From: a bacterium
GTDB lineage: Bacteria; Verrucomicrobiota; Verrucomicrobiia; Limisphaerales; J093
Length of the DNA stretch: 64,000 nucleotides
Direction of reading: 5' to 3'
Assembly: GCA_021780105.1 (NCBI GenBank)
Contig: JAJXZJ010000021.1
Span: 1 to 64,000, forward strand
A model generated the notes under the pieces. That model made no database searches. It had not been told where the DNA came from and saw only the letters and a list, made by a program, of their open reading frames with translations. The position numbers were made by a program, and so were the translations under genes. Positions 1-8,610 of this stretch are shown here, one piece after another (within the stretch, counting starts at the first letter, position 1; the number at the start of each line of letters is the position of its first letter).

Positions 1-63
1 GCAATTCGCAGATTCAAATCACGCTGACTGGGCAGGTGGCGCCGGCGCCAAGGAAATGTTGGC

Positions 64-573
64 TCAATAGTCGTAAAGCCCGCTGTCGTGGGAATAGCCA
101 CCGCCCATGCCGCCACCTTCTCCGCCATCCCCCTCCGGACCAAAAAAATCGCCAAAAACATCGCCCATGTCCGCTTCGATTTTCTCCGGATCCTCGCCCT
201 GTTCGAGCCGTTTGATGGCGATGTCCATTTCCTTGGGCATGGTGCCGGGCGGCATGAGGTCCTTCATCTTCTTCATCATGTGCGCCATGTGCCGCGGATT
301 GTTCTCGTCGAGGTGGTCCATGTCGCGCTCAAGCTCATTCATGGCCCGCATCATGCGCGTCTCGTCTATTTCCGGCATTGGTTCGCCCTCGTCGTCGGTG
401 GCCGCAGCCGTCGGCTCTTTGACGCCTTTCGGCGCGGCAAAACGACTGACCTGTTTGCGCATCTGGCGGTTGCCGCACTTGGGGCAGGTGGGCGAATGTG
501 TTGGGTTCACCGTCTTGGACAAAAAGTTGAAAATGACCCGGCACTGGGGACAGGCAAATTCGTAAATTGGCAT
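64..573 (-). CDS. FmdB-type zinc-ribbon protein with long C-terminal extension
   Basis: The protein opens with MPIYEFACPQC and has a second CPKCGN knuckle about 30 residues later, the four-cysteine zinc ribbon of the FmdB regulatory family. I start at the ATG of MPIYEF (169 aa) instead of the longer ORF start, because the family begins exactly there. After the ribbon comes a roughly 110-residue extension: a charged Met-rich helical stretch, then a Gly/Asp-rich tail ending in tyrosines. FmdB proteins are usually about 70-110 residues, so this one is long. Its partner and function are not known from the sequence. It lies downstream of korAB on the same strand but behind a terminator-like hairpin, so it is probably transcribed separately. 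Confidence 0.85.
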   Translation of the reverse strand: MPIYEFACPQCRVIFNFLSKTVNPTHSPTCPKCGNRQMRKQVSRFAAPKGVKEPTAAATDDEGEPMPEIDETRMMRAMNELERDMDHLDENNPRHMAHMMKKMKDLMPPGTMPKEMDIAIKRLEQGEDPEKIEADMGDVFGDFFGPEGDGGEGGGMGGGYSHDSGLYDY

Positions 574-663
574 AACGTGCAATGGCTGATTTTGGCTGTT
601 GCTCCCTCTAAAATGCAAACCGGCGAACGCCGCGTCAAGGCTCCGTCCGCCGCCCGCCCGGCA

Positions 664-695
664 ACAAAGAAAAGCCCCGGCGGTTGGACCGGGGC
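664..695 (-). terminator. Rho-independent terminator after korB
   Basis: The 7-bp stem GCCCCGG/CCGGGGC with an 8-nt loop is followed on the minus strand by TTTTCTTTGTT. It lies about 20 nt past the korB stop codon, so it fits termination of the korAB transcript. Confidence 0.7.
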
Positions 696-714
696 GCAAG
701 GGCGAAGGATCGGT

Positions 715-1668
715 TCACTTCATCCGGTCGAAGGTCTGCTGGAGAATCTGCCAGTCGGCCAGGCCTTGAACCTTGGACCGGAAGTTCGTGTTGATTCTGG
801 CTTCCAAGGCGTTTTTCGTAGGTCGCTTGACCTGGTATAAAATGCCAAAGTAGCCGGGGAACGGCTCGCTCGCCAGCTTGTAGGCCGCCGCCTCGTCCGT
901 GCGGTCATGCTCCGGCGGAACTTCGCGGAACTGGCCGCCTTTGCGCGGATTGGCGCCGTCGAACGCGCCAGGATAAAACTCCACGCATTCGCTCAGGCAT
1001 TCGATGAAGCTGAAGCCCTCGTGGTCGAGCGCCGCCTCCATCATCTGCAGGACGTGATTCGGGTTCGTGCTGATGGTGCGGGCAACAAACGTCGCCCCCG
1101 CCATGATGGCCTGCTTCATCGGGTTGATCGGCTGGTCCACCGCGCCCCAGATGTCGGTCTTGCTCTTGAAGCCGACCGGCGACGTCGGCGAAGTTTGCTT
1201 CTTGGTCAGGCCGTAAACCTCGTTGTCCATCACTACGCAGGTAAGGTTGACATTCTTCCGCGCCGCGTGGGTGAAATGGTTGCCACCGATCGAGAATGCG
1301 TCGCCGTCGCCAATGAAGGCGAACACATGCAGGTCCGGTCGCGAGAGGGACACGCCGCTGGCAAACGGCAGGGCGCGTCCGTGAATGAAGTGGGCGCCGT
1401 GCGCCTGAACGAAATACGGGAAACGACTCGAACAGCCGATCCCGGACACCGTGGTAACCCGCTCGTGCCAGAGCTGCCGCTTTTCGATCAACTTGTAGTA
1501 CAGCGCCAGCACGGCAAAATCGCCGCATCCTGGACACCAAGTTGGATGATCGGCAACGATTTCCCTTTTGGACAAAGGCTTGCGCGGTTCGGCGGCGGGA
1601 GTCGTCGAAATGATAATCTGGGCCGGGCTGCCGGCCTTCGGGGCGGTTTCAGTAATTGGAGCGCTCAT
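715..1668 (-). CDS. korB: 2-oxoacid:ferredoxin oxidoreductase beta subunit
   Basis: This 317-aa protein is the thiamine-pyrophosphate-binding subunit of a 2-oxoacid (probably 2-oxoglutarate) ferredoxin oxidoreductase, which decarboxylates the oxoacid to its acyl-CoA and reduces ferredoxin. The HPTWCPGCGDF motif near residue 40 and the GDGDAFSIGGNH TPP/Mg motif near residue 120 are both visible, followed by DNEVYGLTKKQTSPTSP as in the family. It starts 27 nt after the korA stop and is surely in the same operon. Substrate preference (2-oxoglutarate versus another oxoacid) is inferred from overall resemblance to KorB and not proven. Confidence 0.92.
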   Translation of the reverse strand: MSAPITETAPKAGSPAQIIISTTPAAEPRKPLSKREIVADHPTWCPGCGDFAVLALYYKLIEKRQLWHERVTTVSGIGCSSRFPYFVQAHGAHFIHGRALPFASGVSLSRPDLHVFAFIGDGDAFSIGGNHFTHAARKNVNLTCVVMDNEVYGLTKKQTSPTSPVGFKSKTDIWGAVDQPINPMKQAIMAGATFVARTISTNPNHVLQMMEAALDHEGFSFIECLSECVEFYPGAFDGANPRKGGQFREVPPEHDRTDEAAAYKLASEPFPGYFGILYQVKRPTKNALEARINTNFRSKVQGLADWQILQQTFDRMK

Positions 1669-1695
1669 GGTAAGTCAGGCAAAAGTTGGCCGGGA

Positions 1696-3519
1696 TCAGA
1701 ACTTGTTCATTCCATCCTGCACGGTTTCGCACACGCGGTGAATGATCTCCCGGACTTTGAACGTGAGACCATCCGCCTTGTTCACGCTGACAATCTTCGG
1801 ATTGCAATAGCGCGCGCGGAGAATGCCCGCCAGTTGGCCAAAACCATACACGCCTTCGTCGTTCATCTCGACCACCCGGATATGCGTGAATCCGTCGAAG
1901 ATTTCCTCCAGACCGTTGGGCAGCGGGAAGAGGTGCTTGAGGTGCAGCGCGGAGACGCTTTCGCCCGCACACCGGCATTGGTCCACCGCCTCGTGGATCG
2001 GACCCTGGGTCGAACCCCAGCCCACGAGAAGAACCCGTCCTTCCGACGGGCCGTAAACCTTCGGCACGGGTATTTCGTCCGCCAATGCCTGTAGTTTCCG
2101 GCGACGCTTCGCGCTCATCGCCAGGTGAAGCTGGGGCGAGCCGGTGGGATGGCCAAATTCATCGTGCTCCAGGCCGGTGATGACCGGATAGCGGCCGTCG
2201 AGGATACGCGTGCCGGGCGGGCGGTGCTGGGTCACACCGTTCGGGATGGAGAGGTCGTAAGGTTTGTGCGTCGCCACCGGCGTCAGATCCGGCGCGAGAG
2301 ACTGGCAGAGTCCCTGCAATTTTGGTTCCTCAAAGGCCTCGATGCGGGTGGCGATCGCCTGGTCCGTCAGGATGATGACCGGCACACTGAATTTGCGCGC
2401 CAGATTGACCGCCTCAATGGCAGTGTAAAAACAATCCTCCACGTTCGCCGGTGCAATGACGACCCTGGGCGAGTCGCCGTGGCCGCCATAGCAGGCAATA
2501 TTCAAATCGGACTGCTCAACATTCGTCGGCAGACCGGTCGAGGGGCCGCCGCGCTGCACATCCACCACCACCAGCGGCACCTCCGCCATCACGCCCCAAC
2601 CCAGCGCCTCGGTCTTGAGGGAAATGCCCGGCCCGCTTGAACCTGTCACCGCCAGACTGCCGGCATAACTGGCGCCCAGCGCCATCGCGATGGAGGCGAT
2701 TTCGTCCTCGCACTGCACAAATGTGCCGCCGTATTTGGGCAGCTCGCGCCGCAGCAACTCCATGATGTCCGACCATGGCGTGATCGGGTATCCGGCGCCA
2801 AACCGCACGCCTGCCGCGATCAATCCATAGGCAAGCGCCTCGTTGCCGTTCATCACCACCTGGCTGGCAGACCGCTTTTGTCCCTCCACGAACCGGAAGG
2901 TTTCCAGCAGATGTCCGAGGGAGTGACTGTAGCCGGCCGAGAACGCCGTCATCGCGTTGTCGAGCACGGAGGCATCCTTCGCCCCGAATTTCTCCGAGAT
3001 GAGCTGCTGAAGTTTCGGCACCTCCAGGTTGAACATCTTTGCGATCAACCCCAGGGCGAAGAGATTTTTGCCCTTGTCCTTGCCGGTGCCGCCAATGGCC
3101 TCGACGGTCAGGCCCGAGATCGGCACCCCCACGTGCCGGTATTCCTTTTCCCATTCGGGCTTCGGATCAACATGATCGGAGTCGTAAAGCACAATGCCCC
3201 CCTTCTTGAGAAAACCAATGTGCCCCTCGTAGGAGTGCTGGTAAAATGCCAGCAAAACATCCGCTTCGTCGCCGGGACTGAGCACTTCCCCCGAACCGAC
3301 ACGGACCTGGAAAATCGAGGGGCCACCGGAGATCGTCGAGGGAATGGTCATGAACGTCATGACCTCCTGCTCGCTACGGCCGGCCAGCCGGGCCAGAAAA
3401 CCGCCAATGGCCTGAATGCCATCTTGGGAATTGCCCGCGATCCGGATGACCGCTTCCGAAACCTCCGCTCCGTTGTTTGCTCCGCTGCTAGGCGGATTGA
3501 TTGCCGTTGCGTCGCTCAT
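1696..3519 (-). CDS. korA: 2-oxoacid:ferredoxin oxidoreductase alpha subunit (gamma-alpha fusion)
   Basis: This 607-aa protein has the gamma domain at the N-terminus (roughly residues 20-190, including the GGFLARLAGRSEQEV region) fused to the alpha domain, which starts at NGNEALAYGLIAAGVRFGAGYPITPWSD. The fusion is the usual two-subunit Kor layout. It pairs with KorB directly downstream to oxidise a 2-oxoacid with CoA and ferredoxin. A low-potential ferredoxin pool is relevant to the Hdr/Qmo-like genes at 47-53 kb, although that link is only metabolic inference. The ATG of MSDATAIN is taken as start. Confidence 0.92.
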   Translation of the reverse strand: MSDATAINPPSSGANNGAEVSEAVIRIAGNSQDGIQAIGGFLARLAGRSEQEVMTFMTIPSTISGGPSIFQVRVGSGEVLSPGDEADVLLAFYQHSYEGHIGFLKKGGIVLYDSDHVDPKPEWEKEYRHVGVPISGLTVEAIGGTGKDKGKNLFALGLIAKMFNLEVPKLQQLISEKFGAKDASVLDNAMTAFSAGYSHSLGHLLETFRFVEGQKRSASQVVMNGNEALAYGLIAAGVRFGAGYPITPWSDIMELLRRELPKYGGTFVQCEDEIASIAMALGASYAGSLAVTGSSGPGISLKTEALGWGVMAEVPLVVVDVQRGGPSTGLPTNVEQSDLNIACYGGHGDSPRVVIAPANVEDCFYTAIEAVNLARKFSVPVIILTDQAIATRIEAFEEPKLQGLCQSLAPDLTPVATHKPYDLSIPNGVTQHRPPGTRILDGRYPVITGLEHDEFGHPTGSPQLHLAMSAKRRRKLQALADEIPVPKVYGPSEGRVLLVGWGSTQGPIHEAVDQCRCAGESVSALHLKHLFPLPNGLEEIFDGFTHIRVVEMNDEGVYGFGQLAGILRARYCNPKIVSVNKADGLTFKVREIIHRVCETVQDGMNKF

Positions 3520-3706
3520 GGAAACAAAAAATCACCAATTAAAACACAACGGGCCGCGCTTCGCTCTCGTCGTTGAGGGAAACCGGCGCAGCCCGCATTG
3601 CCTGAAAAGCTAACACCCGTCGTTCGGCTGTCAAATGTTAAACGTTAGAACTTACGATTGAGGGAAATTCATTCCAGCGCCCCGGTTGCGTTGAAAGCCG
3701 CGCGAA

Positions 3707-4531
3707 TCAACCCGCCAAACCGCACGCCACCCTGGGTGAATTGCCCTTGCCGCCCGCCAACACCAGCGCCCGCAGCAAACCATCGCTCACCCCATGTCCG
3801 TGCGGTCGACCGCTGATGTAGCCTCCCTGCTCCAGCACCGCAGCCTTCACGGCGGGCACCGCATTGGCAGGTGCCACCAGCCACGCCGCGCGTTGCCGGG
3901 TCAGCATGGATAGATCGTTCAGATGATCGCCCGCCGCAAAAATCCGCGCCGCGGACACGCCCAGCCGGCGGGCTATTTCCGCAAGGGCGCTTCCCTTGCT
4001 GTAGCCAGCATGACTGAAGCGCGCGTAAACATCATTCCGAACAACCGTCAATTGCGGAACTTCGCGACAGTAATCTTCAAGATAAGCAAGAATGGTATCG
4101 GCATCCTCATTGCACCGGGCTGCCAGACAAAATGGCGACCACGGATCTTCGTAAACGCGCGCGTCAAACCGCGCTCGCACCCAGGCGGTTAACCGCGGCA
4201 CGTCACGACGAACATCCGCGAACAGGCAGTTGTGGTCAGCGGTGCAACGCTGGTTCCATTCCTCCAGCCCGACGAAGCCTCCGTCTTTCCGGACGAAGAT
4301 TTCCCGCTCAACCAACACCAAGAAATCCGGCGCAACGGTCATCTGCGCCTGCCTCAAGGCCACATTCAAGCTGACTAGATCACGGCCGGTATTGATCACC
4401 CAATGCGCCCCGTTTGCCTGCAGCTCTCGCAACAAGTCTTGCAGACGCGGCGCCACGGAAGGTGCTTCTGACTCGGACACCATTGTGCCGTCAAAATCGG
4501 TGGAAATCAGTTGGATCGGTGTGGTCACCAT
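3707..4531 (-). CDS. HAD-superfamily (Cof/HAD-IIB type) hydrolase
   Basis: The N-terminal ISTDFDGTMV is the HAD motif I nucleophile region (DFDGT). GYSKGSALAEIARRLG followed by AAGDHLNDLSML supplies the Lys and the motif IV acidic pair, in the layout of the Cof/sucrose-phosphate-phosphatase type with a C2 cap. It is probably a soluble sugar-phosphate phosphatase. I chose the ATG of MVTTPIQ (274 aa) over the upstream in-frame MRSRRPQR, because the nucleophile should lie near the N-terminus. A mannosyl- or glucosyl-3-phosphoglycerate phosphatase role is possible given the GpgS-like enzyme elsewhere in the window, but the gene is 40 kb away from it. Confidence 0.8.
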   Translation of the reverse strand: MVTTPIQLISTDFDGTMVSESEAPSVAPRLQDLLRELQANGAHWVINTGRDLVSLNVALRQAQMTVAPDFLVLVEREIFVRKDGGFVGLEEWNQRCTADHNCLFADVRRDVPRLTAWVRARFDARVYEDPWSPFCLAARCNEDADTILAYLEDYCREVPQLTVVRNDVYARFSHAGYSKGSALAEIARRLGVSAARIFAAGDHLNDLSMLTRQRAAWLVAPANAVPAVKAAVLEQGGYISGRPHGHGVSDGLLRALVLAGGKGNSPRVACGLAG

Positions 4532-4621
4532 GCGTTGAGGGCGGCGCGACCTCACTCAGACACCGCAGGCCGTGCTTGCGTGAAGATCATCGGCCAGACA
4601 AACTTGCCGTGTCAAACGATT

Positions 4622-4900
4622 ATGAAATCCGCCTACGAACTTGCGATGGAACGACTGGAGAAGGCCATGCCGTCGCACAAACTCACCGACAATCAAAGAA
4701 AGCAACTGGCTGAACTGGATTCGATTTATGCGGCCAAGGGGGCTGAGTTGGAATTGTCTTTCAAAGACCAAATCGCCACGACCGAGGCGGCTGGCGATTG
4801 GGAGAAAGCTGAGAAGTTCCGCCAGCAGTGGAGTAAGGAACGCCAGCGGCTCGCCACGGAGCTTGAAGCCAAGAAAGACCAAATTCGACAAGCCGTATAA
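4622..4900 (+). CDS. Small charged helical protein, function unknown
   Basis: This 92-aa protein starts at MKSAYELAMERLEK. It is very rich in Lys, Glu and Gln and is predicted by eye to be almost entirely helical or coiled coil. There is no signal peptide, cysteine motif or membrane segment. I placed the start at the ATG of MKSAYEL; the upstream in-frame part of the ORF is low-complexity and overlaps the divergent HAD gene. I do not recognise a named family. Amphipathic heptad-like spacing suggests a structural or interaction role. Confidence 0.6.
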   Translation: MKSAYELAMERLEKAMPSHKLTDNQRKQLAELDSIYAAKGAELELSFKDQIATTEAAGDWEKAEKFRQQWSKERQRLATELEAKKDQIRQAV

Positions 4901-5008
4901 ACAACTGCGAATCGGCAAACAAGCCATGTAAAGCACCAAGAAGGTGAGTACTTGGCTTTGCTAATTCACCATCGTCAAAGTCAGCCGGCCGCCTTTCCCC
5001 CGTGCTGT

Positions 5009-5039
5009 AAAACAAAAACGCCGCCCTTGCGGGCGGCGT
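5009..5039 (-). terminator. Rho-independent terminator after PEP-CTERM gene
   Basis: The stem ACGCCGCCC/GGGCGGCGT with a 4-nt TTGC/GCAA loop is followed on the minus strand by TTTTTGTTTTAC. It lies about 20 nt beyond the stop of the PEP-CTERM gene. Confidence 0.85.
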
Positions 5040-5058
5040 CATGAGAACAACAATTTAA

Positions 5059-5625
5059 TTAGCTGCGACGGCGGATCAAGAACAGAGACGCACCCAACAC
5101 GCCAAGCGCGACGGTCGAAGGCTCAGGAATCGCACCGCCAACGAGCGAGAAGCTCGTCAAACCAATCAGATTCGAAGCCGGGGCCGGAGCTGTGGCGATG
5201 GTCGCCAAGGTGAACACAGACGAGGCACCATAGGTGTTAGGAGCACCAGCAGCCAACGCAGCGTCATAGCTGGCACCAGCACTGGCAGCCCACGCCTTGA
5301 CTTGGAATTCACCACCACCCACTGGGTTCGCAATGACGGTAAGTGGAACGGTCACGCCACCGGCGGTGAAATATCCCGCGCCAGCACCAGTCAGGAAATG
5401 CCCGGCAGAGCCAACGGGAACAAGACTGTTTTCACCAGCACCAGGAGCACCGGCATACAACTGAACCAAGTAATCCGTGCCTGCAAGACCGGTGGTTCCA
5501 TCGGATTGGAAGACCTGGACCTTGAGACCGGCACCTGGAACATAACTGGAGAAGTTGATCAACCCTTGGGCATACGCCGCAGAGGTTGCCACGACCAGCG
5601 CCGCAACAAGTAGGAGTTTTTTCAT
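5059..5625 (-). CDS. PEP-CTERM sorted exported protein
   Basis: This 188-aa protein has a clear signal peptide (MKKLLLVAALVVATSAAYAQ). It ends with the PEP-CTERM tripartite signal: IPEPSTVAL, then a hydrophobic helix, then the basic RRRS tail. Such proteins are exported, held in the membrane and processed by an exosortase, typically ending up on the cell surface or in exopolysaccharide. The middle is Gly/Ala/Val-rich, low in charge and probably beta-structured. No exosortase is visible in the window. A strong terminator follows the gene. Confidence 0.9.
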   Translation of the reverse strand: MKKLLLVAALVVATSAAYAQGLINFSSYVPGAGLKVQVFQSDGTTGLAGTDYLVQLYAGAPGAGENSLVPVGSAGHFLTGAGAGYFTAGGVTVPLTVIANPVGGGEFQVKAWAASAGASYDAALAAGAPNTYGASSVFTLATIATAPAPASNLIGLTSFSLVGGAIPEPSTVALGVLGASLFLIRRRS

Positions 5626-5667
5626 GTTATTATTACAAGTTATTGGTTATGGTTTTCTTCGAAAATA

Positions 5668-6288
5668 CTATTGGTTCACAGAGAAATTCCGAGTCCAAGA
5701 CTTGGCTGTCTGTGTATTGACCCAGAAGCCTTCACCCACATTCGGGGTGGGAACGGTGTCCCATGCACCAAAGGCGTAAGTGCTGATGGTATAACCACCA
5801 CCCGCATAACGGTAAATGATGTCACCTTCAGCAGCCGGATACCCAAGCACAGTATCCAAAGCCCCACTTTGGGGAACTTGTGAGGATTGTAGTGAGAAGC
5901 CGGCTGGAATCTGCTGAGACAAACTGCCTTGCGGAACATTGCCCACAAACGTCACCGTGATCGCCGCGGTGTTCGGATTGTTAATCCACGCCGCCTGTCC
6001 CGGAGCCAACGTCTGGTCAACATCCCACGAACCGAAAGCGAAAGTGCTGATGTTGTAACCACCGTTCGAGTATTCGTAAATGATCGTACCATCCGGAACA
6101 CTGGTAAACAGCTTGGAAAGGACATTGTTGCCAGTGCCAGCATCAAGCTGGTTTGCGATGATGGAGAACCCAGCAGGGACGCTCAGGTTGATGTAACCCA
6201 CCGCGTTCACCGAGTAAACCTGCGCCATGGCCGTGGCGGCTCCCGCAGCACTCAGCGCAGCCGTAATTAGTAAGGTTTTTGTTCTCAT
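5668..6288 (-). CDS. Exported protein with internal duplication
   Basis: The ATG at MRTKTLLITAALSAAG gives a 206-aa protein with a signal peptide cleaved near AMAQVYS. The mature protein begins VNAVGYINLSVPAGFSIIANQL and contains two copies of a roughly 75-residue unit. Matching pieces are IIYEYSNGGYNISTFAFGSWD and IIYRYAGGGYTISTYAFGAWD; IPAGFSLQSSQV echoes VPAGFSIIANQL. I know this kind of exported repeat protein from Verrucomicrobia, but no function. It lies 42 nt upstream of the PEP-CTERM gene on the same strand, so the two may be co-transcribed. The upstream part of the ORF is excluded because it precedes the signal peptide. Confidence 0.8.
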   Translation of the reverse strand: MRTKTLLITAALSAAGAATAMAQVYSVNAVGYINLSVPAGFSIIANQLDAGTGNNVLSKLFTSVPDGTIIYEYSNGGYNISTFAFGSWDVDQTLAPGQAAWINNPNTAAITVTFVGNVPQGSLSQQIPAGFSLQSSQVPQSGALDTVLGYPAAEGDIIYRYAGGGYTISTYAFGAWDTVPTPNVGEGFWVNTQTAKSWTRNFSVNQ

Positions 6289-6319
6289 TGTTGTCTCTGT
6301 TGTATCCGTGTGTGGGGGC

Positions 6320-6348
6320 AGTGTGCCAAAGGGGTTTTGGAGTGTCAA
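6320..6348 (-). promoter_or_regulatory. Possible sigma-70-like promoter for the exported-repeat gene
   Basis: On the minus strand a perfect TTGACA (6348-6343) is followed after 17 nt by CACACT, a weak -10 match of 3 of 6 bases. It lies about 30 nt upstream of the start at 6288, in a locally AT-rich stretch. Confidence 0.35.
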
Positions 6349-6912
6349 TAGTTTTTTTAAGAATTTTAGGCTGCCCTTTCCGGCCTAAAACATGTTCCTG
6401 GCGGCACCTGCTGGCCGCGTTTTGTTAAACACCCGTTGCACAGAGCTGATTTGCCCGATTTGAACGCATGATGTCAACAACCAAGTGCTTTTGGACGTGC
6501 CCGATTTCGTTGCTCCCTCGGTGAAAAGCCTTGTGAGCTTGAAAGTAACAGCGGCAAGCGCGTTTGCCAGCCGCTTGGCGAGAGCCAATGAGCGAGCAAC
6601 CAGGCAGCACCGCCTGCCGCCGTCAGAACGGCAGAAGACTGAATCTAACCATTTTGTTATCAATTGATTAAAACAAAAACATTCGCTTCTGGCGATTTTG
6701 CCTCGTAACGTTGACGCCCGGCCGTTTAGCAAAGCCAAAAGCCTCCCGGCCATGCTACTCGATGAAATCGGCATTCAGCCAGCGCCGCACAGATGCTGGT
6801 GCCCGTTGAAACTGCTTTACCGTTCCGCAGAGGCCGGGGTGCAATAAGCCGGACGCAGCCCAAGTTCACAGCGTAATACAATAAGACTTTCGGCTTGTCC
6901 GTTTAACCGCGC
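6349..6912. other. Intergenic region without a supported gene
   Basis: This stretch lies between the exported-repeat gene and panB. The ORFs in it (minus 129 aa, plus 60 aa) have no recognisable domain and unconvincing composition. The only structure I see is an inverted repeat, TTTTAGGC-N11-GCCTAAAA at 6364-6390, without a T-tract, next to the TTGACA box. Confidence 0.5.
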
Positions 6913-7701
6913 GTGGCCAAGGTCGCGGTTGTGAACGAAGCCAAGATCACGGCGGACTTGATTCAATCTTGGAAAGGCCGGCGACGTATCGGCGCCCTCA
7001 CCGCTTACGATTACCCGATGGCGCGGCTGTTGGATGAGGCCGGCGTCCCGTTGCTGCTCGTCGGTGATTCACTCGGCATGGTCGTGTTGGGATACTCCGA
7101 CACTACGCTAGTGACTTTAACAGAAATGGAGCACCACGTCCGCGCCACCGCCCGTGCCAAGCCTCGCGCCCTGCTGGCCGCCGACATGCCGATCAACACC
7201 TACCGCACCCCGGACGAAGCCGTCGCGTCCGCGCGCCGGCTCGCCGCCGCCGGTGCCGAAGCGGTGAAGGCCGAAGGCGGGCGGAGTATCGGCGAGCAGG
7301 TCCGCGCGATTCGCGCCGCCGGCATTCCGTTCTGCGGCCATCTGGGCATGTTGCCGCAGCACGTCCGCGAGGAAGGCGGTTATCACATCAAGGGCCGGGC
7401 TGAGGCGGAACGGCAGGCGTTGCTGGCGGACGCCGAGTTCCTTGCCGCGGCCGGCGCGTTTGCCGTCGTGCTGGAGTTGGTCACGCCCGCCGTCGCCCGC
7501 GAAATCACCCAGCGCATTGCCATTCCGACAATCGGCATCGGTTCCGGGCCGGACTGCGACGGGCAAATCCTGGTGACAAACGACCTGGTGGGCACATTCC
7601 CGTGGTTCACGCCGCGGTTCGTCACGCCGCGGCTCAACGCCTTCGAGCAAATGCGCCGCGCCGTGGAAGACTGGCGTCAGGCGCTCGAATCCAACACCTG
7701 A
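6913..7701 (+). CDS. panB: 3-methyl-2-oxobutanoate hydroxymethyltransferase
   Basis: This 262-aa enzyme transfers a hydroxymethyl group from methylene-tetrahydrofolate to 2-oxoisovalerate, giving ketopantoate for pantothenate and CoA synthesis. The ALTAYDYPMARLLDEAG start, LLLVGDSLGMVVLGY (metal-binding DS), KAEGG, GHLGMLPQ and IGIGSG are all family signatures. The length is standard. Translation appears to start at GTG (MAKVAVVNEAK). It stands alone between an intergenic stretch and the converging nadK. Cytoplasmic. Confidence 0.95.
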   Translation: MAKVAVVNEAKITADLIQSWKGRRRIGALTAYDYPMARLLDEAGVPLLLVGDSLGMVVLGYSDTTLVTLTEMEHHVRATARAKPRALLAADMPINTYRTPDEAVASARRLAAAGAEAVKAEGGRSIGEQVRAIRAAGIPFCGHLGMLPQHVREEGGYHIKGRAEAERQALLADAEFLAAAGAFAVVLELVTPAVAREITQRIAIPTIGIGSGPDCDGQILVTNDLVGTFPWFTPRFVTPRLNAFEQMRRAVEDWRQALESNT

Positions 7702-7725
7702 AATCCGGGCGGCCGTGGCAACGGA

Positions 7726-8610
7726 TCAAACCGTCGAGCCGCTCCAGTTAAGCTTCTGCCGCAGCGTGTCGAAGAACGACGCCCCTGGCAGCCGCACCAG
7801 CCGGGCGACGTGCTGGCTGCGCTGGCACCGCATCGTGTCGCCCACCTGTAGCCGCGTCCGCATCTGGCCGTCCGCCGCGAGAAACGTCTCCACCCGCTGG
7901 CTGAGCAGCCGGACTTCGATGACCGAACCGAGACTGACGATCACCGAGCGGTTGGACAGCGTGTGCGGGCAGATCGGCGTCAGCGCGAATACTTCGGCCT
8001 GCGGGTCAACCACGGCGCCGCCGGCTGCCAGCGAATACGCCGTCGAGCCGGTGGGCGAACTGATGATCAGCCCGTCGCCGCGGTAGCTGGTCAGCAACTC
8101 GCCGTCCACTTTCACTTCCAACTCGATCAACCGGGGCACGGCGCCGCGGCTGATGACGAAATCGTTCAGCGCCAGTTCGGCGGCGCCGGTCGCGTCGCCG
8201 AACTGGGCGGCTTCGATCAACGAGCGCGCTTCCACGGTGCATTGGCCGGTCCAAAGCTGCTCCAGCGCGGCCTTCAACCGGCCGACCGCGCAGGTGGTGA
8301 GAAAACCCAGCGTGCCGAGGTTGACGCCGAAAATTGGCGTCCGGCTGCCGGCGGAATCGCGCGCCACGCGGAGCATCGTGCCATCGCCGCCGAGCACGAG
8401 CAGCAGGTCGCATTGCCGGGCGAGCGTGGGGATGTCCGGCGCGGCGGTCAGATTCAAGCCGGCGAATTCGGCCGTGGCCTGTTCGGCCAGCGCTTCACGG
8501 CCGGCGGCATGAATCAGGCGCACCGCGCGCCGGATCACGGCCCGGGTGGCTGGTTTGTCCGGGTTGGCGACGACGCCCACCCGCCGGAGGTTGTCAGGTA
8601 ACTTTTTCAA
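7726..8610 (-). CDS. nadK: NAD kinase
   Basis: This 294-aa protein phosphorylates NAD to NADP. VGVVANPDKP begins the fold, LLLVLGGDGTMLRVAR is the GGDGT catalytic motif near residue 75, and FGVNLGTLGFLT and SPTGSTAYSLAAGG are the NAD-binding motifs. The reading frame starts at a TTG codon (MKKLPDN) and overlaps the 3' end of tlyA by 17 nt. No ATG fits better without cutting into the first strand, so the two genes are likely translationally linked. TlyA next to NAD kinase is a common bacterial arrangement. Confidence 0.93.
   Translation of the reverse strand: MKKLPDNLRRVGVVANPDKPATRAVIRRAVRLIHAAGREALAEQATAEFAGLNLTAAPDIPTLARQCDLLLVLGGDGTMLRVARDSAGSRTPIFGVNLGTLGFLTTCAVGRLKAALEQLWTGQCTVEARSLIEAAQFGDATGAAELALNDFVISRGAVPRLIELEVKVDGELLTSYRGDGLIISSPTGSTAYSLAAGGAVVDPQAEVFALTPICPHTLSNRSVIVSLGSVIEVRLLSQRVETFLAADGQMRTRLQVGDTMRCQRSQHVARLVRLPGASFFDTLRQKLNWSGSTV

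Noticed and set aside
1-70. Possible C-terminal tail of a plus-strand gene ending at 70
   Set aside because: Too short to identify; more than one frame is open.
6385-6774. 129-aa minus-strand ORF in the intergenic region
   Set aside because: No recognisable domain, no convincing start context; probably chance.
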